Shown: one piece after another, positions 23,390 through 32,812 of the stretch
How positions within the stretch are numbered: the stretch's first letter is position 1
How the letters are laid out: each line of letters opens with the position of its first letter
Assembly: GCA_007753675.1 (NCBI GenBank)
Contig: CP036432.1
Coordinates: 9,116,233-9,180,232 of the forward strand
Direction: 5' to 3'
DNA from: Stieleria magnilauensis
Lineage (GTDB): Bacteria; Planctomycetota; Planctomycetia; Pirellulales; Pirellulaceae
DNA length: 64,000 nt
The notes under the pieces: generated by a model
The model's database searches: none
Seen by the model: only the letters and a program-made list of their open reading frames with translations
Told to the model about the DNA's origin: nothing
Position numbers and translations under genes: made by a program

Positions 23390-25380
23390 GGCCTGTCGAT
23401 TTAGTTCCTGGGGACGGTTGATTCGATTTTGGTTCCGGACGAGGCTTTTATGGTGCTATGCGGGGCATCCAGAGTCGTTGGTAAGCGTGTTGACGGGATC
23501 GTGGCGTTCGCTTGTGGCGGATTTCGTTCGAAATGCCCCCTATCTCCCCTAGTTTGCTGTTCCGAGCGATTGTGTCGCCGCGGCGGCGCGCAGCTTCGCC
23601 AAGTAACTCATGATTTTCTTCAGATTGAATCCGGTCGCCGCCCAGCGCCATTCTTGATTCACACCTGCGATACCTCGAAGCAGGAATCGCCGCATATCAA
23701 GCGTGCTCTTGATCACGGCGAAAGGCGTTTCACCGAAATGCTGACGACGAGAGTAAGCCTCTTTGGCTGCAGGCGTTTCCATTCGCGCACGCTGCCGACG
23801 TCGCGCTCCTTCATGCTCATCATGCATCGTCTCGCGACCACGTGGCGGGCCAGGCTTGCGACCACGTCGCTTGCCCGCTCGCTTGTCCGACGAGGTCGCT
23901 TCGCTGGACTCCTGGGACGATGCCTCGCTGCTGCTTGCCTCGTCTTTTGGCTTCACGTTCTTGCGACAACGCCCAGCCAGCGTGCAGCCCTCGCATTCAA
24001 AACAGGTGTAAACCTTTCGCTGCACCGGAGAGCCGTCGCCATGCGTCGTGTTCTCGGTCGTCCGATGTGAAAGCACTTTGCCTGCCGGGCAGTAATAGCA
24101 GTCGTTCGCTTCGTCGTACACAAACGCTGCTTTGTCAAATCGTTTGGTTTGTGGATTAACCGGCAACTGATCAATCTGATCGGCGGCAACGGGCTCAGTC
24201 AAATCCGAACGCTCGGCAGGGTTGTTCTCGCGATTGGTTTCGGCAAGCGGGCCAATCAGTTCGATCTGTTTTTCCTCAGCCGCAGTGAGGTTTTTGCCCG
24301 TCGTGTAAGCCGAGTCAGCCATGACTCGCTTAATGTCAATTCCAAAGTCGTTGGCCACACAGTCGACGATGGTGGCAAATTCGTGGTGTTCGACGTTGCC
24401 GATCAAGACGTCCGCCGCAACGATCAGGCCGCTCTGCGTTTCGGTCGTCGCCATCGGAGTAAAGTTGGCTGCGTAACCACCCTCCTTATTGGGAAGAATG
24501 CGACTGTCCGTGTCAGTCTTGGGTAACTGGGCGGGGCCCTTCGTCCCATTTTTCCTGCGGACTTCGTCCATCGCATTGACCGTCTCCAGATGAGCGGCCA
24601 GTTGTGAGCGGCGTGACTTCAAGTTGGCGACGGCGGCGGGGAGGCGGTCCGCCGAAACGTCCTGGCCGATGAGATCTTCGTCGCATGCGTCGTTGACTTC
24701 GAAGGTTTCCAGGGCCTCATCAATTTGCGCGTCAAGTTCTTCGAGTGCTTTGGCTAATCGTTTGGCCGTCCAAGTCTTGTATTTGTTGGCGTCAGCCAGG
24801 ATGCGTGTGCCGTCGATGCACAGTTCCGAGAGATTGGCGATCCCCAGGTTGATCGCCAGCTTGACCATTTGTTTGAAGATGCCTTTGACTGCATCACTAT
24901 TGTTTCGGCGGAAGTCGCTGATCGTGCTGTGATCGATGCGGCGACCGCTGCTAAGCCAGATAAAATCGATCGAATGCTTGAGTTCGTATTCAATGTTCCG
25001 GCTGGATCGGATTCGCCGAATCATGGCAAACAGCAGGATCTTTGCCATTACGCTGGGATGGATCGGCGGCTGACCGAATCCGCCGTTGTAGGCCGCCTCC
25101 CAATCAGTCCAGTCCATCTGATCGAGAATCTCGTCGACCAAGCGAACGGGATGATCCTGAGGGATGAGTTCCTCCAGGGCGGTGGGAATGAGGACCAGTT
25201 GCCCGCGTGGTGTAGGAGCTTCCTGCCAATAGCTGGTCTTGGGTTGTCTCTGGCTCACTGGGCAAGCCTCCCTGCGTGAGAAGTGAATCGCGACGACGAT
25301 CCGCCAAGAATAGCAAACATCGTGACGATGCCTACTAAGCCACCTCCCCTCGTTTTGTGGATACACTAAACCGACAGGCC
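23390..25380 (-). mobile_element. IS1182-type insertion sequence, copy 1
   Basis: The element is 1991 bases with terminal inverted repeats GGCCTGTCGATTTAGT and ACTAAACCGACAGGCC (one mismatch). It is flanked on both sides by GCTCGC (23384-23389 and 25381-25386), a 6-bp target duplication. It carries one transposase gene on the minus strand. About 150 bases at each end are non-coding. It is repeated at 25843 and 28296. Confidence 0.88.
23549..25258 (-). CDS. IS1182-type DDE transposase, copy 1
   Basis: This 569-residue DDE transposase has an N-terminal DUF772-like DNA-binding region (HPSVMAKILLFAMIRRIRSS). The first catalytic Asp is in LCIDGTRILADANK, the second in VMADSAYTTG and the Glu near RRQHFGETPFAVIK. 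A four-cysteine zinc ribbon (CYYCPAG, CFECEGCTLAGRC) is inserted before the Glu, as in IS1182. A GTG start at 25258 (VSQRQPKTSYW) was chosen; the frame runs farther upstream into the IS end and flanking repeats, which are not protein-like. Confidence 0.9.
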   Translation of the reverse strand: MSQRQPKTSYWQEAPTPRGQLVLIPTALEELIPQDHPVRLVDEILDQMDWTDWEAAYNGGFGQPPIHPSVMAKILLFAMIRRIRSSRNIEYELKHSIDFIWLSSGRRIDHSTISDFRRNNSDAVKGIFKQMVKLAINLGIANLSELCIDGTRILADANKYKTWTAKRLAKALEELDAQIDEALETFEVNDACDEDLIGQDVSADRLPAAVANLKSRRSQLAAHLETVNAMDEVRRKNGTKGPAQLPKTDTDSRILPNKEGGYAANFTPMATTETQSGLIVAADVLIGNVEHHEFATIVDCVANDFGIDIKRVMADSAYTTGKNLTAAEEKQIELIGPLAETNRENNPAERSDLTEPVAADQIDQLPVNPQTKRFDKAAFVYDEANDCYYCPAGKVLSHRTTENTTHGDGSPVQRKVYTCFECEGCTLAGRCRKNVKPKDEASSSEASSQESSEATSSDKRAGKRRGRKPGPPRGRETMHDEHEGARRRQRARMETPAAKEAYSRRQHFGETPFAVIKSTLDMRRFLLRGIAGVNQEWRWAATGFNLKKIMSYLAKLRAAAATQSLGTAN

Positions 25381-25842
25381 GCTCGCGCCGTTCCGCAAAC
25401 GCGGGCAGCATTGTTAGCGGCAGGGCGCGAGCCCTCCGGTCTTCCAAGCCGGCACCGGACGGCTCGCGCCGTTCCGCTAAAACGGGCAGCATTTGTTAGC
25501 GGCAGGGCGCGAGCCCTCCGGTCTTTCGAGCCGACACCGGACGGCTCGCGCCGTTCCGCTACAACGTGCAGCATTTGTTAGCGGCAGGGCGCGAGCCCTC
25601 CGGTCTTCCAAGCCGGCACCGGACGGCTCGCGCCGTTCCGCTAAAACGTGCAGCGTTTGTCAGCGACAGGCCGCGAGCCCTCCGGTCTTCTGAGCCGGCA
25701 CCGGACGGCTCACTCCGTTCCGCAAACGCGGGCAGCGTTTGTTAGCGGCAGGGCGCGAGCCCTCCGATCTTCCGAGCCGACACCGGACGGCTCGCGCCGT
25801 TCCGCTAAAACGTGCAGCGTTTGTCAGCGGCAGGGCGCGAGC
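25381..25842. repeat. Spacer of six GC-rich hairpins between IS copies 1 and 2
   Basis: A run of about 78-base units, each a hairpin of the AGCGGCAGGGCGCGAGCCC family followed by an ACGTGCAGCATTTG-type linker, fills this stretch. It contains no gene. The same 462-base block recurs at 27834-28295. Confidence 0.9.
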
Positions 25843-27833
25843 GGCCTGTCGATTTAGTTCCTGGGGACGGTTGATTCGATTTTGGTTCCGGACGAGGCTT
25901 TTATGGTGCTATGCGGGGCATCCAGAGTCGTTGGTAAGCGTGTTGACGGGATCGTGGCGTTCGCTTGTGGCGGATTTCGTTCGAAATGCCCCCTATCTCC
26001 CCTAGTTTGCTGTTCCGAGCGATTGTGTCGCCGCGGCGGCGCGCAGCTTCGCCAAGTAACTCATGATTTTCTTCAGATTGAATCCGGTCGCCGCCCAGCG
26101 CCATTCTTGATTCACACCTGCGATACCTCGAAGCAGGAATCGCCGCATATCAAGCGTGCTCTTGATCACGGCGAAAGGCGTTTCACCGAAATGCTGACGA
26201 CGAGAGTAAGCCTCTTTGGCTGCAGGCGTTTCCATTCGCGCACGCTGCCGACGTCGCGCTCCTTCATGCTCATCATGCATCGTCTCGCGACCACGTGGCG
26301 GGCCAGGCTTGCGACCACGTCGCTTGCCCGCTCGCTTGTCCGACGAGGTCGCTTCGCTGGACTCCTGGGACGATGCCTCGCTGCTGCTTGCCTCGTCTTT
26401 TGGCTTCACGTTCTTGCGACAACGCCCAGCCAGCGTGCAGCCCTCGCATTCAAAACAGGTGTAAACCTTTCGCTGCACCGGAGAGCCGTCGCCATGCGTC
26501 GTGTTCTCGGTCGTCCGATGTGAAAGCACTTTGCCTGCCGGGCAGTAATAGCAGTCGTTCGCTTCGTCGTACACAAACGCTGCTTTGTCAAATCGTTTGG
26601 TTTGTGGATTAACCGGCAACTGATCAATCTGATCGGCGGCAACGGGCTCAGTCAAATCCGAACGCTCGGCAGGGTTGTTCTCGCGATTGGTTTCGGCAAG
26701 CGGGCCAATCAGTTCGATCTGTTTTTCCTCAGCCGCAGTGAGGTTTTTGCCCGTCGTGTAAGCCGAGTCAGCCATGACTCGCTTAATGTCAATTCCAAAG
26801 TCGTTGGCCACACAGTCGACGATGGTGGCAAATTCGTGGTGTTCGACGTTGCCGATCAAGACGTCCGCCGCAACGATCAGGCCGCTCTGCGTTTCGGTCG
26901 TCGCCATCGGAGTAAAGTTGGCTGCGTAACCACCCTCCTTATTGGGAAGAATGCGACTGTCCGTGTCAGTCTTGGGTAACTGGGCGGGGCCCTTCGTCCC
27001 ATTTTTCCTGCGGACTTCGTCCATCGCATTGACCGTCTCCAGATGAGCGGCCAGTTGTGAGCGGCGTGACTTCAAGTTGGCGACGGCGGCGGGGAGGCGG
27101 TCCGCCGAAACGTCCTGGCCGATGAGATCTTCGTCGCATGCGTCGTTGACTTCGAAGGTTTCCAGGGCCTCATCAATTTGCGCGTCAAGTTCTTCGAGTG
27201 CTTTGGCTAATCGTTTGGCCGTCCAAGTCTTGTATTTGTTGGCGTCAGCCAGGATGCGTGTGCCGTCGATGCACAGTTCCGAGAGATTGGCGATCCCCAG
27301 GTTGATCGCCAGCTTGACCATTTGTTTGAAGATGCCTTTGACTGCATCACTATTGTTTCGGCGGAAGTCGCTGATCGTGCTGTGATCGATGCGGCGACCG
27401 CTGCTAAGCCAGATAAAATCGATCGAATGCTTGAGTTCGTATTCAATGTTCCGGCTGGATCGGATTCGCCGAATCATGGCAAACAGCAGGATCTTTGCCA
27501 TTACGCTGGGATGGATCGGCGGCTGACCGAATCCGCCGTTGTAGGCCGCCTCCCAATCAGTCCAGTCCATCTGATCGAGAATCTCGTCGACCAAGCGAAC
27601 GGGATGATCCTGAGGGATGAGTTCCTCCAGGGCGGTGGGAATGAGGACCAGTTGCCCGCGTGGTGTAGGAGCTTCCTGCCAATAGCTGGTCTTGGGTTGT
27701 CTCTGGCTCACTGGGCAAGCCTCCCTGCGTGAGAAGTGAATCGCGACGACGATCCGCCAAGAATAGCAAACATCGTGACGATGCCTACTAAGCCACCTCC
27801 CCTCGTTTTGTGGATACACTAAACCGACAGGCC
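25843..27833 (-). mobile_element. IS1182-type insertion sequence, copy 2
   Basis: This is a copy of the 1991-base element with the same terminal repeats, offset by 2453 bases. Its flanks do not match: GCGAGC on the left and GCTCGC on the right. It is therefore a recombination product rather than an independent insertion. Confidence 0.88.
26002..27711 (-). CDS. IS1182-type DDE transposase, copy 2
   Basis: The 569-residue translation is the same as copy 1, with the DDE residues and zinc ribbon intact. The GTG start corresponds to that of copy 1. Identity to the other copies points to a recent duplication. Confidence 0.9.
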   Translation of the reverse strand: MSQRQPKTSYWQEAPTPRGQLVLIPTALEELIPQDHPVRLVDEILDQMDWTDWEAAYNGGFGQPPIHPSVMAKILLFAMIRRIRSSRNIEYELKHSIDFIWLSSGRRIDHSTISDFRRNNSDAVKGIFKQMVKLAINLGIANLSELCIDGTRILADANKYKTWTAKRLAKALEELDAQIDEALETFEVNDACDEDLIGQDVSADRLPAAVANLKSRRSQLAAHLETVNAMDEVRRKNGTKGPAQLPKTDTDSRILPNKEGGYAANFTPMATTETQSGLIVAADVLIGNVEHHEFATIVDCVANDFGIDIKRVMADSAYTTGKNLTAAEEKQIELIGPLAETNRENNPAERSDLTEPVAADQIDQLPVNPQTKRFDKAAFVYDEANDCYYCPAGKVLSHRTTENTTHGDGSPVQRKVYTCFECEGCTLAGRCRKNVKPKDEASSSEASSQESSEATSSDKRAGKRRGRKPGPPRGRETMHDEHEGARRRQRARMETPAAKEAYSRRQHFGETPFAVIKSTLDMRRFLLRGIAGVNQEWRWAATGFNLKKIMSYLAKLRAAAATQSLGTAN

Positions 27834-28295
27834 GCTCGCGCCGTTCCGCAAACGCGGGCAGCATTGTTAGCGGCAGGGCGCGAGCCCTCCGGTCTTCCAA
27901 GCCGGCACCGGACGGCTCGCGCCGTTCCGCTAAAACGGGCAGCATTTGTTAGCGGCAGGGCGCGAGCCCTCCGGTCTTTCGAGCCGACACCGGACGGCTC
28001 GCGCCGTTCCGCTACAACGTGCAGCATTTGTTAGCGGCAGGGCGCGAGCCCTCCGGTCTTCCAAGCCGGCACCGGACGGCTCGCGCCGTTCCGCTAAAAC
28101 GTGCAGCGTTTGTCAGCGACAGGCCGCGAGCCCTCCGGTCTTCTGAGCCGGCACCGGACGGCTCACTCCGTTCCGCAAACGCGGGCAGCGTTTGTTAGCG
28201 GCAGGGCGCGAGCCCTCCGATCTTCCGAGCCGACACCGGACGGCTCGCGCCGTTCCGCTAAAACGTGCAGCGTTTGTCAGCGGCAGGGCGCGAGC
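27834..28295. repeat. Spacer of six GC-rich hairpins between IS copies 2 and 3
   Basis: This block repeats the 462 bases at 25381-25842, as far as I can compare by eye without difference. It contains no gene. Confidence 0.9.
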
Positions 28296-30286
28296 GGCCT
28301 GTCGATTTAGTTCCTGGGGACGGTTGATTCGATTTTGGTTCCGGACGAGGCTTTTATGGTGCTATGCGGGGCATCCAGAGTCGTTGGTAAGCGTGTTGAC
28401 GGGATCGTGGCGTTCGCTTGTGGCGGATTTCGTTCGAAATGCCCCCTATCTCCCCTAGTTTGCTGTTCCGAGCGATTGTGTCGCCGCGGCGGCGCGCAGC
28501 TTCGCCAAGTAACTCATGATTTTCTTCAGATTGAATCCGGTCGCCGCCCAGCGCCATTCTTGATTCACACCTGCGATACCTCGAAGCAGGAATCGCCGCA
28601 TATCAAGCGTGCTCTTGATCACGGCGAAAGGCGTTTCACCGAAATGCTGACGACGAGAGTAAGCCTCTTTGGCTGCAGGCGTTTCCATTCGCGCACGCTG
28701 CCGACGTCGCGCTCCTTCATGCTCATCATGCATCGTCTCGCGACCACGTGGCGGGCCAGGCTTGCGACCACGTCGCTTGCCCGCTCGCTTGTCCGACGAG
28801 GTCGCTTCGCTGGACTCCTGGGACGATGCCTCGCTGCTGCTTGCCTCGTCTTTTGGCTTCACGTTCTTGCGACAACGCCCAGCCAGCGTGCAGCCCTCGC
28901 ATTCAAAACAGGTGTAAACCTTTCGCTGCACCGGAGAGCCGTCGCCATGCGTCGTGTTCTCGGTCGTCCGATGTGAAAGCACTTTGCCTGCCGGGCAGTA
29001 ATAGCAGTCGTTCGCTTCGTCGTACACAAACGCTGCTTTGTCAAATCGTTTGGTTTGTGGATTAACCGGCAACTGATCAATCTGATCGGCGGCAACGGGC
29101 TCAGTCAAATCCGAACGCTCGGCAGGGTTGTTCTCGCGATTGGTTTCGGCAAGCGGGCCAATCAGTTCGATCTGTTTTTCCTCAGCCGCAGTGAGGTTTT
29201 TGCCCGTCGTGTAAGCCGAGTCAGCCATGACTCGCTTAATGTCAATTCCAAAGTCGTTGGCCACACAGTCGACGATGGTGGCAAATTCGTGGTGTTCGAC
29301 GTTGCCGATCAAGACGTCCGCCGCAACGATCAGGCCGCTCTGCGTTTCGGTCGTCGCCATCGGAGTAAAGTTGGCTGCGTAACCACCCTCCTTATTGGGA
29401 AGAATGCGACTGTCCGTGTCAGTCTTGGGTAACTGGGCGGGGCCCTTCGTCCCATTTTTCCTGCGGACTTCGTCCATCGCATTGACCGTCTCCAGATGAG
29501 CGGCCAGTTGTGAGCGGCGTGACTTCAAGTTGGCGACGGCGGCGGGGAGGCGGTCCGCCGAAACGTCCTGGCCGATGAGATCTTCGTCGCATGCGTCGTT
29601 GACTTCGAAGGTTTCCAGGGCCTCATCAATTTGCGCGTCAAGTTCTTCGAGTGCTTTGGCTAATCGTTTGGCCGTCCAAGTCTTGTATTTGTTGGCGTCA
29701 GCCAGGATGCGTGTGCCGTCGATGCACAGTTCCGAGAGATTGGCGATCCCCAGGTTGATCGCCAGCTTGACCATTTGTTTGAAGATGCCTTTGACTGCAT
29801 CACTATTGTTTCGGCGGAAGTCGCTGATCGTGCTGTGATCGATGCGGCGACCGCTGCTAAGCCAGATAAAATCGATCGAATGCTTGAGTTCGTATTCAAT
29901 GTTCCGGCTGGATCGGATTCGCCGAATCATGGCAAACAGCAGGATCTTTGCCATTACGCTGGGATGGATCGGCGGCTGACCGAATCCGCCGTTGTAGGCC
30001 GCCTCCCAATCAGTCCAGTCCATCTGATCGAGAATCTCGTCGACCAAGCGAACGGGATGATCCTGAGGGATGAGTTCCTCCAGGGCGGTGGGAATGAGGA
30101 CCAGTTGCCCGCGTGGTGTAGGAGCTTCCTGCCAATAGCTGGTCTTGGGTTGTCTCTGGCTCACTGGGCAAGCCTCCCTGCGTGAGAAGTGAATCGCGAC
30201 GACGATCCGCCAAGAATAGCAAACATCGTGACGATGCCTACTAAGCCACCTCCCCTCGTTTTGTGGATACACTAAACCGACAGGCC
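28296..30286 (-). mobile_element. IS1182-type insertion sequence, copy 3
   Basis: This is the third copy of the 1991-base element. GCGAGC flanks it on both sides (28290-28295 and 30287-30292), a proper 6-bp target duplication that is the reverse complement of the one around copy 1. Confidence 0.88.
28455..30164 (-). CDS. IS1182-type DDE transposase, copy 3
   Basis: This is the third copy of the 569-residue transposase with all catalytic residues intact. The start is taken at the same GTG as in the other copies. Confidence 0.9.
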   Translation of the reverse strand: MSQRQPKTSYWQEAPTPRGQLVLIPTALEELIPQDHPVRLVDEILDQMDWTDWEAAYNGGFGQPPIHPSVMAKILLFAMIRRIRSSRNIEYELKHSIDFIWLSSGRRIDHSTISDFRRNNSDAVKGIFKQMVKLAINLGIANLSELCIDGTRILADANKYKTWTAKRLAKALEELDAQIDEALETFEVNDACDEDLIGQDVSADRLPAAVANLKSRRSQLAAHLETVNAMDEVRRKNGTKGPAQLPKTDTDSRILPNKEGGYAANFTPMATTETQSGLIVAADVLIGNVEHHEFATIVDCVANDFGIDIKRVMADSAYTTGKNLTAAEEKQIELIGPLAETNRENNPAERSDLTEPVAADQIDQLPVNPQTKRFDKAAFVYDEANDCYYCPAGKVLSHRTTENTTHGDGSPVQRKVYTCFECEGCTLAGRCRKNVKPKDEASSSEASSQESSEATSSDKRAGKRRGRKPGPPRGRETMHDEHEGARRRQRARMETPAAKEAYSRRQHFGETPFAVIKSTLDMRRFLLRGIAGVNQEWRWAATGFNLKKIMSYLAKLRAAAATQSLGTAN

Positions 30287-30520
30287 GCGAGCCCTCCGGT
30301 CTTCTGAGCCGGCACCGGACGGCTCACTCCGTTCCGCAAACGCGGGCAGCGTTTGTTAGCGGCAGGGCGCGAGCCCTCCGATCTTCCGAGCCGACACCGG
30401 ACGGCTCGCGCCGTTCCGCTAAAACGTGCAGCGTTTGTTAGCGGCAGGGCGCGAGCCCTCCGGTCTTCCGAGCCGACACCGGACGGCTCGCGCCGTTCCG
30501 CTAAAACGTGCAGCGACAAA
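30287..30520. repeat. GC-rich hairpin run after IS copy 3
   Basis: About three more hairpins of the dispersed family follow the element and end just before the DUF420 gene stop. No gene is present. Confidence 0.85.
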
Positions 30521-30531
30521 CTCGCGCGGCG

Positions 30532-30999
30532 CTACGCCGCCGGGTACAACTGATACAGCATCAGGTACACCAGCACGCCGGTCACCGACACGTACATCCA
30601 AACGGGGAAGGCGAAACGCACCAGTTTCTTGTGCGCGACGATCCGACCCTTCATCGCCAAGTACACCGCACGCAGTGCCAAGAACGGCACGGCGATCGCC
30701 AACAACAGGTGCGTGCCCAGGATCCCATAATACGTGTACCGCGCCGCCAGCGGTGCGACATCGGTATCGGTCGGAAAACGAGTGTTCGGCTCCCCGGTCG
30801 TCAGATACAACGCGACCTTGTGCAACAGATACAGCAACAAGAACAACGCGCTGATCGCCAGCGCCGTCAACATCATCTTCTTGTGCCCGCGCGGATTGCC
30901 TTGACGAATGCGGATCAACCCGAGGGCCAACACGACCGTCGCCGCGGCATTCAGTAACGCCGTGCAGTGCGGCAAATAATCAGCAAGTACTTGCCACAT
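30532..30999 (-). CDS. DUF420 membrane protein (cytochrome oxidase assembly, CtaM-like)
   Basis: This 155-residue protein has four or five membrane spans and conserved DUF420 His residues, in HKKMM after the first loop and HLLLAI in the third span. The Bacillus DUF420 protein CtaM is needed for heme-copper oxidase maturation. The location at the end of a CtaA-CtaB-SCO operon supports the same role. It is the last gene before the repeat and IS cluster. Confidence 0.9.
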   Translation of the reverse strand: MWQVLADYLPHCTALLNAAATVVLALGLIRIRQGNPRGHKKMMLTALAISALFLLLYLLHKVALYLTTGEPNTRFPTDTDVAPLAARYTYYGILGTHLLLAIAVPFLALRAVYLAMKGRIVAHKKLVRFAFPVWMYVSVTGVLVYLMLYQLYPAA

Positions 31000-31054
31000 T
31001 TTTGATTCAGGTTTCAGGTTTCAGGTTCAACTTTCAACAGCTATTCGCTCCCCG

Positions 31055-31723
31055 CTAGAGCATTTCGCTGATCGCGGATTCCAGCTTGTCCATCTGCCGC
31101 GACTCCGGCCAGCTGTAAAAGCCCTCGATCTTTCCTTTCGGATCGACCAGCACAAACTTTTCCGTATGAAAGCCCTTGTCAATCGGCTGCTGAAAAATCT
31201 CAGCGCCGATGCGACGGATGTAGGTCAGATCGCCGGTCAAGAACAACCACTGGTCCTTGTCGGCACCGAAGCGGGCGGCATACTGCCGCAACACTTCCGG
31301 CGTGTCACGCTCCGGGTCGACGGAGATGGCGAGAAACTTGACGCCTTCGCCTCGGAAACGCTCCTGCAACTCCTTCAGTTTCTGATTCTGCTGTGGGCAA
31401 ACACTCGGACACGTCGTGAAAAAGAAACTGACCACATACGGCTGGCCCAACAAGTCTTCGCTCTTGACCAACTCGCCGCTCCGCTCGGTCAGCTCAAACC
31501 GGCTCAACCAAGCCTCGTCCTCGGGCGGATGGACGACTTCATCGTTGGCAATTTCGCTGCTGTCGGTGACCCGCGGTTCTTCCCCGGGCGCCACCTCCGC
31601 GGTATAGACCACCTCTTCAGGCCCCGGCCCCGCAGGTGCCGACCGTTGGCGAAGCGTGCGGCCCACCAATCCCAAAATGATTCCCACGAACAAGATCGCG
31701 GCGATGTTTGACGCGGTTCTCAT
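31055..31723 (-). CDS. SCO family copper chaperone
   Basis: This 222-residue protein has an N-terminal membrane anchor (residues 5-23) and a thioredoxin-like domain with the copper-binding CPSVC motif (in FFTTCPSVCPQQ). The conserved His comes later in the domain (GFHTEKFVLVDP). SCO proteins insert copper into the CuA site of cytochrome c oxidase. It starts 3 bases after the ctaB stop, so the genes are co-transcribed. Confidence 0.94.
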   Translation of the reverse strand: MRTASNIAAILFVGIILGLVGRTLRQRSAPAGPGPEEVVYTAEVAPGEEPRVTDSSEIANDEVVHPPEDEAWLSRFELTERSGELVKSEDLLGQPYVVSFFFTTCPSVCPQQNQKLKELQERFRGEGVKFLAISVDPERDTPEVLRQYAARFGADKDQWLFLTGDLTYIRRIGAEIFQQPIDKGFHTEKFVLVDPKGKIEGFYSWPESRQMDKLESAISEML

Positions 31724-31726
31724 AGA

Positions 31727-32806
31727 TCACCAAAAGACACGAATCGTAACAACCGCCAAGACGGCGGGCAGCACCAACAACGAGGACCGCAGCAATCGGC
31801 GTGCGGTCACGTCCGTTCGGCTCCGCGCGAAACGGATCGATGCCTTCAACATCGGGACCGTGGCGGCCAACACCGCGACGCTACACACGATGGCGGGAAC
31901 GATCCCCGGCGACAGACAACACAACACGACGCCGCAAACGATGACCGCGAGCGACCCCACGATGCTTTGAATCGCCGCAGAGATCCCGGTCGGCTCGACC
32001 GTCGTCGACATGCAGAATCCGGCCTGTTCATACTGGCGTCGGTACAGCCATGCGATGGCCATGAAATGCGGATATTGCCAAGCAGCCAACACGCCGAACA
32101 ACAACCATCCGGTCTCGTCGGCCAACGAACCGCCCAGTGCCGTGTAGCCGATCAACATCGGCAATGCACCGGCGATCGCTCCGACTGTCGTGTTCCAGGA
32201 CGTCCGGGTTTTCATCGGCGTGTACAGAAACACGTACAACAACCAGGTCGCCAACCCCACACCGGCCGGCGTCAATGAGAACCCCATCCACAAGATCGCC
32301 AACCCCAGCGTGCCCATCGACGCGGTAAACGCCGTCGCCATGCCGGTCGACATCCGAGCCGACGGCAGCGGACGCACCGCGGTGCGCGGCATGTTGCGGT
32401 CGATCACGCGTTCCCAGATCTGGTTCGCCCCGCCGGCACTGCCGGCAACCATTCCGGTGCCCAACAGCAACAAGGCCAGCGTGCCGAGCGAAACCGGTCC
32501 GCCGGCAGCGATCATTGCCGTGGCGACCGTCGTCACCAAGATCATCACGACGATCCGCGGCTTGGTCAGCTGAATCAGATCAGAAACCAACACGCGCATC
32601 GACACCTCCGTCTGGTCCACCATCTGATTCAATGCCGGTGTTGCCTGGGCCGTCACTTCCATGCGTCGAGTCGCTTCCCTGCGTTGTGCCGGCAGATCGA
32701 GGACGGCCGTTGCCGAACCGCATTCCCGGGCGGCAGTGTACGGGGCACTGACGCCTCGGCGATCGGTTTCATAGCGGGAATCGGTGGCAAGAACGTTGCT
32801 GGACAT
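31727..32806 (-). CDS. ctaB: Protoheme IX farnesyltransferase (heme O synthase)
   Basis: CtaB/CyoE adds farnesyl to heme B to make heme O in the inner membrane. The 359-residue protein has an unusual soluble N-terminus of about 75 residues. The UbiA-type membrane domain with eight or nine spans follows, containing the Asp-rich substrate motif NQIWERVIDRNMPRT and the second motif around YTPMKTRTSWN. It lies 7 bases after ctaA. Confidence 0.93.
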   Translation of the reverse strand: MSSNVLATDSRYETDRRGVSAPYTAARECGSATAVLDLPAQRREATRRMEVTAQATPALNQMVDQTEVSMRVLVSDLIQLTKPRIVVMILVTTVATAMIAAGGPVSLGTLALLLLGTGMVAGSAGGANQIWERVIDRNMPRTAVRPLPSARMSTGMATAFTASMGTLGLAILWMGFSLTPAGVGLATWLLYVFLYTPMKTRTSWNTTVGAIAGALPMLIGYTALGGSLADETGWLLFGVLAAWQYPHFMAIAWLYRRQYEQAGFCMSTTVEPTGISAAIQSIVGSLAVIVCGVVLCCLSPGIVPAIVCSVAVLAATVPMLKASIRFARSRTDVTARRLLRSSLLVLPAVLAVVTIRVFW

Positions 32807-32812
32807 AAATGA

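Noticed and set aside
25381..25842. Regularly spaced repeats that could be taken for a CRISPR array
   Set aside because: Each unit is a long hairpin with variable centre and near-constant linkers. There are no unique spacers of uniform length and no cas genes, and single copies occur elsewhere in intergenic regions.
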